From Sphingomonas sp. (lineage in GTDB: Bacteria; Pseudomonadota; Alphaproteobacteria; Sphingomonadales; Sphingomonadaceae), in the NCBI RefSeq assembly GCF_025362505.1, contig NZ_JANYGG010000082.1, positions 1 to 32,493 of the forward strand: DNA of 32,493 nt, in the 5' to 3' direction. Position numbers and translations under genes: made by a program. Position 1 is the first letter of the stretch. The number at the start of each line of letters is the position of its first letter. Shown one piece after another: positions 8,450 to 16,036 of this stretch. Under the pieces are notes generated by a model. It saw nothing but the letters and a program-made list of their open reading frames with translations. It was not told where the DNA came from and ran no database searches.

Positions 8450-8473
8450 CCCCTCCCGCTCCGGCGGGAGGGG
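8450..8473. terminator. G/C-rich hairpin between convergent genes
   Basis: A perfect 10-base-pair stem (cccctcccgc / gcgggagggg) with a four-base loop lies immediately after the glyS stop and just before the end of the convergent small membrane-protein gene. Its second-stem sequence resembles the repeats at 3643-3664 and 8166-8188, so it may be a partial copy of the same family used as a bidirectional terminator. No clear T-run follows on either strand. Confidence 0.5.
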
Positions 8474-8482
8474 CGGGTTCTT

Positions 8483-8812
8483 CTACCGGTCTCGGTCGTC
8501 GATCACGCCGTCGTCGTTGCGGTCGACCACCGGAATGTCGCGGCGATCGCTGACCAGCGGGTCGCGGCGGTCTTCGGCGATCGGGTCGCGGGCGGGATTT
8601 TTGAGCGCGGCGGCGCGCAGGCTGTCCTGTTCGCGCCAGTCCTTCTCGCGTGTCGCATGAACTTGCTCGAGGTCATGGCGGCGCGCGACCTCGGCGTTGT
8701 AGCGCTGCTTCCACTTGCGCCCGCCGCCCGAGGCGAGGAAGGCGCCGACCAACAGGCCGAGCACGAAGATGAGGGCGACGATCACCCATTGGTCGCTGGT
8801 GAAGCTTAGCAT
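8483..8812 (-). CDS. Small single-pass membrane protein of unknown function
   Basis: A 109-residue protein. One membrane helix (WVIVALIFVLGLLVGAFLASGG, about residues 9-30) is followed by a charged, probably cytoplasmic region (RKWKQRYNAEVARRHDLEQVHATREKDW) and an Asp/Arg-rich tail. The end of the tail, DRNDDGVIDDRDR, resembles a single EF-hand-like acidic loop, but one loop alone is weak evidence for calcium binding. I do not recognise a family. It is convergent with glyS. Its upstream region carries a short tandem repeat and the Tad-operon terminator, so it is probably transcribed from its own promoter. Confidence 0.65.
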   Translation of the reverse strand: MLSFTSDQWVIVALIFVLGLLVGAFLASGGGRKWKQRYNAEVARRHDLEQVHATREKDWREQDSLRAAALKNPARDPIAEDRRDPLVSDRRDIPVVDRNDDGVIDDRDR

Positions 8813-8865
8813 GGCACGGACCCCTTGATGTGGTGGAGCTTAAGCGCGCGCCGAGCCGAAGCGTT

Positions 8866-8925
8866 CCCGAAACGAATTTTGGCCCGAAACAAGTTTTTGG
8901 CCCGAAACGAGTTTTGGCCCGCAAC
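8866..8925. repeat. 17-18-base tandem repeat upstream of the small membrane-protein gene
   Basis: Three near-identical units of the form cccgaaac[ga/aa][a/g]tttt(t)gg are seen at 8866-8882, 8883-8900 and 8901-8917, with a partial fourth unit (cccgcaac) to 8925. They lie about 55-115 bases upstream of the minus-strand gene starting at 8812 and abut the Tad-operon terminator. A role as a regulator-binding array is possible but unproven. Confidence 0.7.
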
Positions 8926-8930
8926 AAAAC

Positions 8931-8966
8931 GAAAACCGCCGCCCCCTCGGGTGAGGGAGCGGCGGC
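8931..8966 (-). terminator. Rho-independent terminator of the Tad operon
   Basis: Read on the minus strand there is a 13-base-pair G/C-rich stem (8936-8948 with 8953-8965, one G-C/A-T mismatch region allowed) with a four-base loop. It is followed by TTTTCGTTTTG. It lies about 50 bases downstream of the tadC stop and is oriented to end the cpa/tad transcript. Confidence 0.75.
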
Positions 8967-9013
8967 TCGGTGACGCTTCGGGCGACCCCCTCGCGGGGCA
9001 TCAGCCCCAAACG

Positions 9014-10021
9014 CTAGCCATTGATGAAGCTGTCGTTGATCGAACAGGCGGCCGGTCCAAGGATGACGACGAACAGCGTCGGCAGGATGAACAGGATCAG
9101 CGGGATGGTCATGATCGCGGGCAGGCGGGCGGCCTTTTCCTCGGCGCGCATCATGCGGTCGTTGCGGAATTCGGCCGACAGCACGCGCAGCGCCGAGGCG
9201 AGCGGGGTGCCATATTTCTCGGTCTGGATCATCGTCGTGACGACGCCGCGCACCGCTTCCAGATCGACGCGGGTGGCGAAATTCTCGAACGCCTGGCGAC
9301 GCTCGTTGAGGAAGCCCAGTTCGATCGCGGTCAGGCCGAATTCGTCGCCGAGTTCGGGATAGGCCTTGCCGAGTTCCTTGGCGACGCGGTTGAACGCGGC
9401 GTCGACCGTCAGGCCGGCCTCGGCGCAGATGACGAGCAGGTCGAGCGCGTCCGGCAAGCCCTTGCGGATCGCGTGGCTGCGCTTGGTGACCTTGTTCTTA
9501 AGCCAGATGTCGGGCGCCTTGTAGCTCAGCAGCAGCGTGCCGGCGACGAGCGCGTAATGCTTGAACCAGCCCCACTGCGGGAAGGCGTGAAAGACATAAA
9601 CCGCGATGATCGCCGCGCCGCCGAGCACCACCGGCAAGACGAAGCGCGCGAAAATGATGAAGAAGGCAAGGTCCTTGGTACGGATACCGGCCTGCATCAG
9701 GCGGATCTGGGCCTTCTGGATCTGGTCGTCCTGCAGCATCTTGAAGCTGGACAAGATGCCGCGCACCGTGTCCGCCGCCTGGTTCTTGTTGGTCAGCTTC
9801 TTGCGCTTGTTGGTCGAGGCGACGATGCCCGCCTTGAGCTGCTCGCGCCGTTCGTTGAGCGCCTTCACCCGGCGCGCCATCGGGTCCTTGACAGTGGTCG
9901 CGGCGTAGATCGCGGTCAGCACCGCCATCGTCGCGACGGCGCTGAGGATCGTCGCCACCCAGATGACGTCGAAACCAAGCAGGGTCGGGTGAACAGCGGA
10001 ATCCATCGTCATCGTCCCCAT
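9014..10021 (-). CDS. tadC: Tad pilus assembly inner-membrane protein TadC
   Basis: A 335-residue T2SF/GspF-family membrane protein that forms the inner-membrane platform of the Tad (Flp) pilus machine together with TadB. There is an N-terminal helix (VIWVATILSAVATMAVLTAIY), a middle pair of helices (about residues 115-165) and a C-terminal hairpin (MTIPLILFILPTLFVVILGPA). The cytoplasmic T2SF domain contains RKGLPDALDLLVICAEAGLTVDAAFNRVAKEL and MIQTEKYGTPLASALRVLSAEFRNDRMMRAEEKAARLP, both typical of TadC. The ATG at 10021 overlaps the tadB stop by one base (TAATG). Later ATGs at MTM and MDS are possible starts. It is the last gene of the operon, before a clear terminator. Confidence 0.93.
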   Translation of the reverse strand: MGTMTMDSAVHPTLLGFDVIWVATILSAVATMAVLTAIYAATTVKDPMARRVKALNERREQLKAGIVASTNKRKKLTNKNQAADTVRGILSSFKMLQDDQIQKAQIRLMQAGIRTKDLAFFIIFARFVLPVVLGGAAIIAVYVFHAFPQWGWFKHYALVAGTLLLSYKAPDIWLKNKVTKRSHAIRKGLPDALDLLVICAEAGLTVDAAFNRVAKELGKAYPELGDEFGLTAIELGFLNERRQAFENFATRVDLEAVRGVVTTMIQTEKYGTPLASALRVLSAEFRNDRMMRAEEKAARLPAIMTIPLILFILPTLFVVILGPAACSINDSFING

Positions 10022-10992
10022 TAAATCTCGAAGTTGACCATCTTGGCCATGATGAGCACGCCCGTGCCCATCCAGACCATGCCGCCGATCCCCGCGACGA
10101 TCAGGCGCTGGTCGATGAAGAACTTGCCCATGTAGGTCGGGTTCATGATGTAGACGAGGGTGAAGACGATGAACGGCAGCGAGCCGACGATCATCGCGGA
10201 CGCCTTGGATTCGGAACTCATCGCGCGGATCTTGAGCTTCATCTGGGCGCGCTTGCGGAGCACGTCGGCGAGGTTGGAGAGCGTTTCGGCGAGGTTACCG
10301 CCGGTCTCGCGCTGGATCGCCAGGGTGATCACGAAGAACTGGAATTCGGGCGTCCCCATGCGGTCGGCGGTTTCCTGGAGGGCGACCTCCATCGTCCGGC
10401 CGATTTTCATCTTGTCGCTGACCGACCGGAATTCGATCCCGACCGGGCCACCGATTTCAGCGGCGACGATGCCGAGCGTCTCGGTGATCGGCAGGCCCGA
10501 GCGCAGGCCGCGGACCATCAACTCGATCGCGTCAGGGAAATTGCCGTTGAACTTGGCGAGCCGCTTCTTGATCATCCGGCCGATCACCCAGTGGGGGATG
10601 CCCAATGCGACGAACGCCGCGACCACAATGGCAAGATACCAGGGCGCGCCCTTCAGCAGTGCCGCAGAGGCGATGAACAGCCAGATGCCCATCGAAATGA
10701 GGGCGTATTTGCCGAGATTGATGTCTTTGCCGGTCTGCTCGAGCCGCTTGCGCAGCTGTGCCGGCCGGGGGATCAGGCTCGACGCGAAGCTTTCGACGCG
10801 GTTCTCGCGCGCCTGCAGCAGTTTGCGGATCTGGGCGTTGGCGCTGGCCGCGAGGACGCCGTCGACATGACGCTCCTTGAGGAGCTCCAGGCGACGCTTG
10901 ACCGTCTTCGTCGCCGACGGACCCTTGAATGCGCTGACGAGCAGGAGGAGCATTCCCCCGACCCCGATCGCAAGCAATATGATCAACATCAT
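10021..10992 (-). CDS. tadB: Tad pilus assembly inner-membrane protein TadB
   Basis: A 323-residue T2SF-family protein, partner of TadC in the Tad pilus platform. It has an N-terminal helix (LIILLAIGVGGMLLLLVSAF), a helix pair near residues 95-140 and a C-terminal pair (VGSLPFIVFTLVYIMNPTYM and LIVAGIGGMVWMGTGVLIM). The cytoplasmic T2SF domain has NFPDAIELMVRGLRSGLPITETLGIVAAEIGGPVG and the hallmark AIQRETGGNLAETLSNLADVLRKR. The gene starts 70 bases after cpaE. In most Tad loci the ATPase gene cpaF/tadA lies between these two, and it is absent here. The 70-base spacer contains a small G/C hairpin and no trace of an ATPase reading frame. Confidence 0.94.
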   Translation of the reverse strand: MMLIILLAIGVGGMLLLLVSAFKGPSATKTVKRRLELLKERHVDGVLAASANAQIRKLLQARENRVESFASSLIPRPAQLRKRLEQTGKDINLGKYALISMGIWLFIASAALLKGAPWYLAIVVAAFVALGIPHWVIGRMIKKRLAKFNGNFPDAIELMVRGLRSGLPITETLGIVAAEIGGPVGIEFRSVSDKMKIGRTMEVALQETADRMGTPEFQFFVITLAIQRETGGNLAETLSNLADVLRKRAQMKLKIRAMSSESKASAMIVGSLPFIVFTLVYIMNPTYMGKFFIDQRLIVAGIGGMVWMGTGVLIMAKMVNFEI

Positions 10993-11062
10993 CGTCCCGC
11001 CGTCCCGTCCTGAGGGGCGAGGGGCCGCGCGGGCAAGCCCGCTGCGTCCCCGGCCCGGTGCA

Positions 11063-12334
11063 TCACGCCGCCTTCTTGGCGAGCATCGACTTCAGATTGT
11101 TCATCATCGAGCCCTTTGCCGCGCCAGCCTTGGCGGCAGTCTTGGTCTCGGCTGCGGCGCCATCCTCGCTGGCATGGCTCAGCACCATGTTCGACAGTTG
11201 CGTAAAGGGCGCGGCCATCTTGCCGTTGGCGACTTCGGCCATCGGCTTGCCGAGCTTCGCGGCCTGAGCGGCGAGCTTGCCGTCCTCCGGGAAGACGATG
11301 TCGATGCTACGCTCGATCGATTGCTCGAAATCCTTCTTGCTGATTTCGAGCGCGCCACCCGACGGTACGCCGTTGGCGACGACGATGACCTTGGTCTGCG
11401 GCGCGTTCGATTTCAGCCAGGCGAGGATGCGGATCGTGTCGCGCGTCGCGGCCAGGGTAAGCTCGGCGACGACCACGGCGACATGCGCGTCATGGACCAT
11501 GTGCGGATACTGGATCAGCATCTGGCGCGGCAGGTCGATGACGGTCGATTCGAAGGCGTTGCGCATTTCTTCCTGGAGCTGGAAGAAGGCGGTGCCGTCG
11601 GTGATCAGCGGCGTATTGATCGGGGCTTCGGCGGAGAGCACCGAGAGCCGTTCGTTGGCGCGAACCATGGCGCGTTCGATGAACAGCCCGTCGATGCGGC
11701 TGGGGTTCTCGATCGCGTCGGTCAGGCCGCGGCCCGGTTCGAGGTCGAGCGCCAGTGCGCCGGTGCCGAAGTGAACGTCGAGATCGAGCAGCGCGGTCGA
11801 GCGATGCGCCTTTTCGCCGAGCAGCCAGGCAAGGCTGGTCGCCAGCGTCGACGCGCCGACCCCGCCGCGCACGCCGATCACGGCGGTCATGACGTGGGGC
11901 TTGTCGACCTGCGCTTCGCCGCGCGGCCCCGACAGGATCGACTGGGCATGGGCGAAGGTGTCGCGCAGCTGGTCGACCGTGAAGGGTTTCAGCAGATAGT
12001 CGTGGATGCCGCTGGCGACGAGGTCGCGGTAAAGGCGGACATCGTTGACATGGCCCGAGGCAATGACGATCGTGCCCGGCTCGCACACTTCGGCGAGCGC
12101 GTTGATGTCATTGAGCGGGTCGCCCGATTCGGACAGGTCGACGAACAGGATGTTCGGACTGGCCGAGACCGACAGCGACTGGACCGCATTGCGCAATCCG
12201 CCCTTGTTGACCTTTTCCGGCGACCAGCCGTGCTCGACCGCGACCGGGCGCAGCATGTCGGCCGTGGCGTCGTCGCAGACGAAGGCGGTGAACGGATCGC
12301 GCGACCCTGCGCGAGCGTGGAAGGGAGCGTTCAT
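11063..12334 (-). CDS. cpaE: Tad pilus localisation ATPase CpaE/TadZ
   Basis: A 423-residue protein thought to place the Tad pilus machine at the cell pole. Residues about 15-130 form an atypical receiver-like domain (NILFVDLSESGDPLNDINAL, IASGHVNDVRLYRDLVASGIHDYLLKPF). Residues about 148-385 form a MinD/ParA-type ATPase domain. Its Walker A is GVRGGVGAST (154-163): the signature lysine is Arg and the P-loop lysine is Ala, a variation common in TadZ/CpaE proteins that suggests altered ATP use. LLDLDVHFGTGALALDLEP is the switch region. The Ala/Lys-rich tail (about 395-423) is low-complexity. The gene begins three bases after the cpaD stop. Confidence 0.94.
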   Translation of the reverse strand: MNAPFHARAGSRDPFTAFVCDDATADMLRPVAVEHGWSPEKVNKGGLRNAVQSLSVSASPNILFVDLSESGDPLNDINALAEVCEPGTIVIASGHVNDVRLYRDLVASGIHDYLLKPFTVDQLRDTFAHAQSILSGPRGEAQVDKPHVMTAVIGVRGGVGASTLATSLAWLLGEKAHRSTALLDLDVHFGTGALALDLEPGRGLTDAIENPSRIDGLFIERAMVRANERLSVLSAEAPINTPLITDGTAFFQLQEEMRNAFESTVIDLPRQMLIQYPHMVHDAHVAVVVAELTLAATRDTIRILAWLKSNAPQTKVIVVANGVPSGGALEISKKDFEQSIERSIDIVFPEDGKLAAQAAKLGKPMAEVANGKMAAPFTQLSNMVLSHASEDGAAAETKTAAKAGAAKGSMMNNLKSMLAKKAA

Positions 12335-12337
12335 GGA

Positions 12338-12976
12338 TCAGTTGCCCTTCTTCGAGGTGGTGATGTCTAGCAGGCCCTTGGTCCCGGTCGGCGGCGCAGC
12401 GCGGTAGCTGTCGACTGCCTTGGTCGAGGTGCGCGAGTCGCTGAGGCCGCTGCCTTCGCGCCCGTGGACCAGGTCCTCGGGGTTGGCGACCATCGCGGCG
12501 AGGTTGCTGTTCACGCCGCAACCGAAGTTGGACATGCTGTGGTTGTTGTAGTTGGGCTGTGCCGGCTCGCTCCAGTTGGGGCAGTTCGGCACAGTGGCGC
12601 GGGTCCGGCTGACGACGATCCGCACCGCACCGGGAGCGATCATGCCCGGAAGCACCGGGCCGCCCTCGGCGACGAGCAGGCCATAGCGGCCGGCGATCCG
12701 GGCGACATTGGCGCGCGCAGCGCCGCTGTACGGTCCCTCGACATAGACGGAGTCGCCGTAGCCAAGGTCGAGACCGCGGAACCAGCCGTCGAGACGGGCG
12801 GCTTCGACCTCGGCGAGGTCGCCGTCGGGCGCCGCGGCGTCGAACGCGAAATCCTGACGGCTGACGACCGGGACATTGATCGCATCGAGACCGCGGGCGG
12901 CATCGGTACGCGGGGCCACGGTGCCGCAGCCGGCGAGGCTGGTTGCCGCGACGAGGATCAGGAGGGTGTTACGCAT
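12338..12976 (-). CDS. cpaD: Tad pilus lipoprotein CpaD
   Basis: A 212-residue CpaD-family outer-membrane lipoprotein, thought to help the CpaC secretin. The signal peptide MRNTLLILVAATSLAGC ends in a good lipobox (LAG-C17). Family features follow: LDAINVPVVSRQDFAFD, a region with YGDSVYVEGP, VRIVVSRTRATVPNCPNWSEP, NFGCGVNSNLAAMVANPEDLVHGR and a final SYRAAPPTGTKGLLDITTSK. The NCPxW and FGCxxxxNLAAMVANPxDLVxGR blocks are diagnostic. I choose the ATG at 12976 because a GGAAGGA-like ribosome-binding site precedes it and it begins the signal peptide. The upstream in-frame ATG at 13003 would overlap cpaC. Confidence 0.93.
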   Translation of the reverse strand: MRNTLLILVAATSLAGCGTVAPRTDAARGLDAINVPVVSRQDFAFDAAAPDGDLAEVEAARLDGWFRGLDLGYGDSVYVEGPYSGAARANVARIAGRYGLLVAEGGPVLPGMIAPGAVRIVVSRTRATVPNCPNWSEPAQPNYNNHSMSNFGCGVNSNLAAMVANPEDLVHGREGSGLSDSRTSTKAVDSYRAAPPTGTKGLLDITTSKKGN

Positions 12977-12999
12977 GGTCTTGTCCTTCCTTGGCCGGA

Positions 13000-14448
13000 T
13001 CACAGCTTGAAGCCGGGCGTTGGGGCAGCGATTGCGCCGGCGGCCGAGGCCCCCGCGACTGGAACGCTCATCCCCGGTCGCGGCGACTGGAGCGACGCGC
13101 GCGGGCCCGACTGGCCGTCGAACGTCTGGCCTTCCCAGTTGAGCTGGCCGTCGGTCGGGGCGCGGTAGCCGTCGGTCGGCGCCGCGAGCTGGGTCGACAC
13201 CGGCCGCACCAGGTACGGCGTGACGATGATGACCAGCTCGGTTTCCGAGCGGCGATATTTGGTCGAGCGGAACAGCGCGCCAAGGATCGGCAGGTCGCCG
13301 AGGAACGGCGCCTTGTCGACATTGTTGGTGTTCGAGTTGCGCAGCAGGCCGGCGATCATGAAGCTTTGGCCCGAGCCGAGCTCGACCGTCGTTTCTGCCC
13401 GGCGAGTGGTGAGCGCCGGGACCGCGTAACCGTTGAGGCTGATCGATCCTTCGTTCGACAATTCGCTGACTTCCGGGCGGATGCGCATCGAGATGCGTCC
13501 GTCGGCGAGCACGATCGGGGTGAAGGCGAGGCCGACACCATATTGCTTGTATTCGATCGTGATCGCGTTGAGCGACTGGCTCACCGGGATCGGGAATTCG
13601 CCACCGGCGAGGAAGCTGGCGGTTTCGCCCGACAGCGCGGTCAGCGTCGGCTCGGCCAGCGTGGTGACCAGGCCATCGCCTTCGGACAGCTGAAGGGCGC
13701 CGAGGATGTCGAGACCGAACAATTTGCCGGCACCGCGCAGGACCGTGCCCGAACTCGGGATGCCGACCTTGCCGGTCACCGGATTGATCAGGCCACCCTG
13801 GCCGATGCCAAAGTTAAACCCACCGGTCGAATCGCTGGTGAGGAGGTTGACGCCGATCTGCTTGAGCAGCGAGCGGTTGACCTCGGCGATCTTGACCTTG
13901 AGCGTGACTTGCAGCGGGGTCGCCGAGCGCAGCCGGCTGACGACCTGCGACCCTTCGCCGACATAGGCCTGGACCAGGCGCTGGGCTTCGGCGACATCGC
14001 TGGGCGACGCGACCGTGCCAGTGAGCAACACGAGGTTATTCATCGGGGTCGCCTGGATGTTGGCGTCGGGCATCGCCAGGCGCAGCATCTCGTCGACCGA
14101 ACCGGTGTTGTTGCCGACGCGGACGTTGGCGGCATAGACCACCCGGCCCGACTTGTCGGTCGCATAGACGGTCGTCTCGCCGGCACTCTTGCCGAAGATG
14201 TAGAGCTGGGTCGACGAGCGAACCTGCACATCGGCGATGGTATCGTTGGCGACGAACACGTCAGACATCGGCGCGGACAGGCGGATGATATTGCCGGTGC
14301 CCTTGCTGAGGTTGATCGTTTCCGACGGGCGCGCGGCCTGGGGCTGCGCGGCGGCGGGGCTGGCGACGACGATGGTGCCGAAGCCGATGGCCAGTGCGAC
14401 GAGGGCGGTGCCCAGGCGCGGCTGACGCGTGTTACGATAGCTGTTCAT
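13000..14448 (-). CDS. cpaC: Tad pilus outer-membrane secretin CpaC/RcpA
   Basis: A 482-residue secretin forming the outer-membrane channel of the Tad pilus. A signal peptide ends at ASPAAA/QPQ. The pilus-assembly N-terminal domain follows (about 45-115: SETINLSKGTGNIIRLSAPMSDVFVANDTIADVQV, FGKSAGETTVYATDKSG), then a BON-like domain (VLLTGTVASPSDVAEAQRLV). The secretin domain spans about 225-400, with TTLAEPTLTALSGETASFLAGGEFPIPV, GVGLAFTPIVLADGRISMRIRPEVSEL and the late block APFLGDLPILGALFRSTKYRRSETELVIIVTPYLV. The start at 14448 lies one base after the cpaB stop (TAAGATG). The eight additional upstream codons of the open frame would overlap cpaB. Confidence 0.95.
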   Translation of the reverse strand: MNSYRNTRQPRLGTALVALAIGFGTIVVASPAAAQPQAARPSETINLSKGTGNIIRLSAPMSDVFVANDTIADVQVRSSTQLYIFGKSAGETTVYATDKSGRVVYAANVRVGNNTGSVDEMLRLAMPDANIQATPMNNLVLLTGTVASPSDVAEAQRLVQAYVGEGSQVVSRLRSATPLQVTLKVKIAEVNRSLLKQIGVNLLTSDSTGGFNFGIGQGGLINPVTGKVGIPSSGTVLRGAGKLFGLDILGALQLSEGDGLVTTLAEPTLTALSGETASFLAGGEFPIPVSQSLNAITIEYKQYGVGLAFTPIVLADGRISMRIRPEVSELSNEGSISLNGYAVPALTTRRAETTVELGSGQSFMIAGLLRNSNTNNVDKAPFLGDLPILGALFRSTKYRRSETELVIIVTPYLVRPVSTQLAAPTDGYRAPTDGQLNWEGQTFDGQSGPRASLQSPRPGMSVPVAGASAAGAIAAPTPGFKL

Positions 14449-14449
14449 C

Positions 14450-15469
14450 TTAACGAGCCCCCACAGGAACAACGGTGACAGTATTGCCGCGCGACACGCG
14501 GACTACCGGGCCGACCGGCGCTTCGGTGCCGAGCGATTGGCCGGCCATCGCCTGACCTGACTGCCCGACAGCCGCGCTCGGCTTTTGCGGAACGGTGCGG
14601 CGCTGGAAGCGCGACACGTCGCCGCCGGTGGTGAAGGTGGTGTTCGAGTCCATCGGCTGGTTGGCGACGGCGAGCAGTATCTGCCGCTCCTGTGCCGGAT
14701 TGGTGCCGGCCGGGACCTTGACCTGGCCCGTGGCGACGGCGCGCTCGAGCTCGGCGGTGTTGTCGGCGATCGAGCGCAGCGCAAGCGACAGCTGGCCCAT
14801 CGACTGGGACACGGCGATCTTCTCGGCTATGCGCGGTGTAGCTTCGAGCGTGACGGTGGTCGACGGGTGGACCGTGATTTTGCCCTCCTTGTCCTTGACC
14901 TGGTCCATCGCCTGGTCGGTGGCGAGAACGCGGAGGTTGCGGACGATTGTCTCGGAAACCTTGAGCGGGGGGCCATCGCCACCGCCCTCGACCGCCTGGG
15001 TCAGGACCATGTCGACCCGGTCGCCCGGGAAGACGAAGCCGGCGACGCCGCTGGTCTGGGTGACGGGCACGGTGACGGCGCGCATCCCCGGCCCGAGCGC
15101 CGCGGCGAGGAAGCCACGATCCTGCGGGCCGACGAGCGAGCCGCGGGTCAGCGGCTGGCCGGCGGTAACCGGATTGCGGACGACCATGCCGACCATCTTC
15201 TGGGGATCGCTGTCGGTCGTGCCTTGGGTGTAGTAAGCGCCCTGGAGGAGTTCCTTGGGCCACGCCTGATAGGTGAGGCTGTCGGGCTCGATCATCGAGC
15301 CGACCGGCAGCGGCTTGCGCGCCACCAGAACCTTGGGGCCCATCGGCACGGCGGGAGCCGCTGCGGCCTGGCTCGCGCCGGCCCCGGTGAACATGTTCTT
15401 GGCCATCACTGCGGTGACCACCGCAATGAGCAGCGCTCCGATGAGCAGCGCAACTTTCTTCACGTCCAT
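14450..15469 (-). CDS. cpaB: Tad pilus assembly protein CpaB/RcpC
   Basis: A 339-residue CpaB/RcpC-family protein with an N-terminal membrane anchor (VALLIGALLIAVVTAVMAKNMF). A SAF domain (about residues 45-115) contains KVLVARKPLPVGSMIEPDSLTYQAWP and VRNPVTAGQPLTRGSLV. The RcpC-like domain has MRAVTVPVTQTSGVAGFVFPGDRVDMVLTQ and VTLEATPRIAEKIAVSQSMGQLSLALR. The long C-terminal part is Gly/Pro/Thr-rich and variable. CpaB is periplasmic and associates with the CpaC secretin. The start ATG has a GGGGAGG ribosome-binding site in the 45-base gap after cpaA. Confidence 0.94.
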   Translation of the reverse strand: MDVKKVALLIGALLIAVVTAVMAKNMFTGAGASQAAAAPAVPMGPKVLVARKPLPVGSMIEPDSLTYQAWPKELLQGAYYTQGTTDSDPQKMVGMVVRNPVTAGQPLTRGSLVGPQDRGFLAAALGPGMRAVTVPVTQTSGVAGFVFPGDRVDMVLTQAVEGGGDGPPLKVSETIVRNLRVLATDQAMDQVKDKEGKITVHPSTTVTLEATPRIAEKIAVSQSMGQLSLALRSIADNTAELERAVATGQVKVPAGTNPAQERQILLAVANQPMDSNTTFTTGGDVSRFQRRTVPQKPSAAVGQSGQAMAGQSLGTEAPVGPVVRVSRGNTVTVVPVGAR

Positions 15470-15514
15470 GGCGATTACGCCTCCCCTAGAGGGTTACCTC
15501 AATCCACTCAAACA

Positions 15515-15988
15515 TCAGGCAAAATGGTTAAGAAACCGTTGGGCGACTAACCATAAGCCGCCGAAAGCGATCGCGACCCCGTAGGGGATCTCGGGGCGCC
15601 CCTCGCGGCGCCGAATCTTGTGGGCGATGAGCACGACCAGCGTCAGCGCGCCGCCGGCGATCGACATCATCACGAGGAAGAACAGGGTGGCGCTCGGCGG
15701 AAACCATAGCACCAGCGCCGCGGCGAGCTTGACGTCGCCGCCGCCCATCATGCCGAGATAGAAGGTCGCGGCGAGGGCGGTGAACACGCCGACCGCGATC
15801 GCGACGCGAATCGCCGCGTCGGGCCACAACGGCAGGCCGCTCGCCCACCAGTAGAGCGGGGCGAGCAGCGCGACGACGATCACCAGCTTGTTCGAGATGG
15901 TGAAGGTGCGGATGTCGACCACCGCCGCGACCAGCAGCAGCAACGCAAGCACGGCGGTGAGCAAGTCGGTAAAGACGAGATTGTTCAT
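15515..15988 (-). CDS. cpaA: Prepilin peptidase CpaA/TadV
   Basis: A 157-residue A24-family membrane aspartic peptidase that would cleave (and possibly methylate) Flp prepilins. It has about five membrane helices. The two catalytic aspartates are visible: D25 in VVDIRTFTISN and D85 in the GGGD motif of MMGGGDVKLA. Length is normal for the short CpaA/TadV type that lacks the N-terminal cytoplasmic domain. An AGGGGAGGG ribosome-binding site precedes the ATG. It is the first gene of the Tad operon here. No Flp pilin gene lies upstream; instead a divergent FAD oxidoreductase begins 48 bases away, so promoter elements may overlap. Confidence 0.94.
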   Translation of the reverse strand: MNNLVFTDLLTAVLALLLLVAAVVDIRTFTISNKLVIVVALLAPLYWWASGLPLWPDAAIRVAIAVGVFTALAATFYLGMMGGGDVKLAAALVLWFPPSATLFFLVMMSIAGGALTLVVLIAHKIRRREGRPEIPYGVAIAFGGLWLVAQRFLNHFA

Positions 15989-16036
15989 GGCCCTCCCCTA
16001 GACGGCGGGCCTTTCCAAACCGTAACCGGGCCAAAG

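Noticed and set aside
10877-12370. Long plus-strand open frame (497 codons) across the tadB-cpaE region
   Set aside because: It lies entirely antisense to clearly recognisable tadB and cpaE, has Arg/Asp/Val-rich composition typical of high-GC shadow frames and no motif.
12943-14478. Plus-strand open frame of 511 codons opposite cpaC
   Set aside because: cpaC is a textbook secretin on the other strand, and the antisense translation has no family resemblance.
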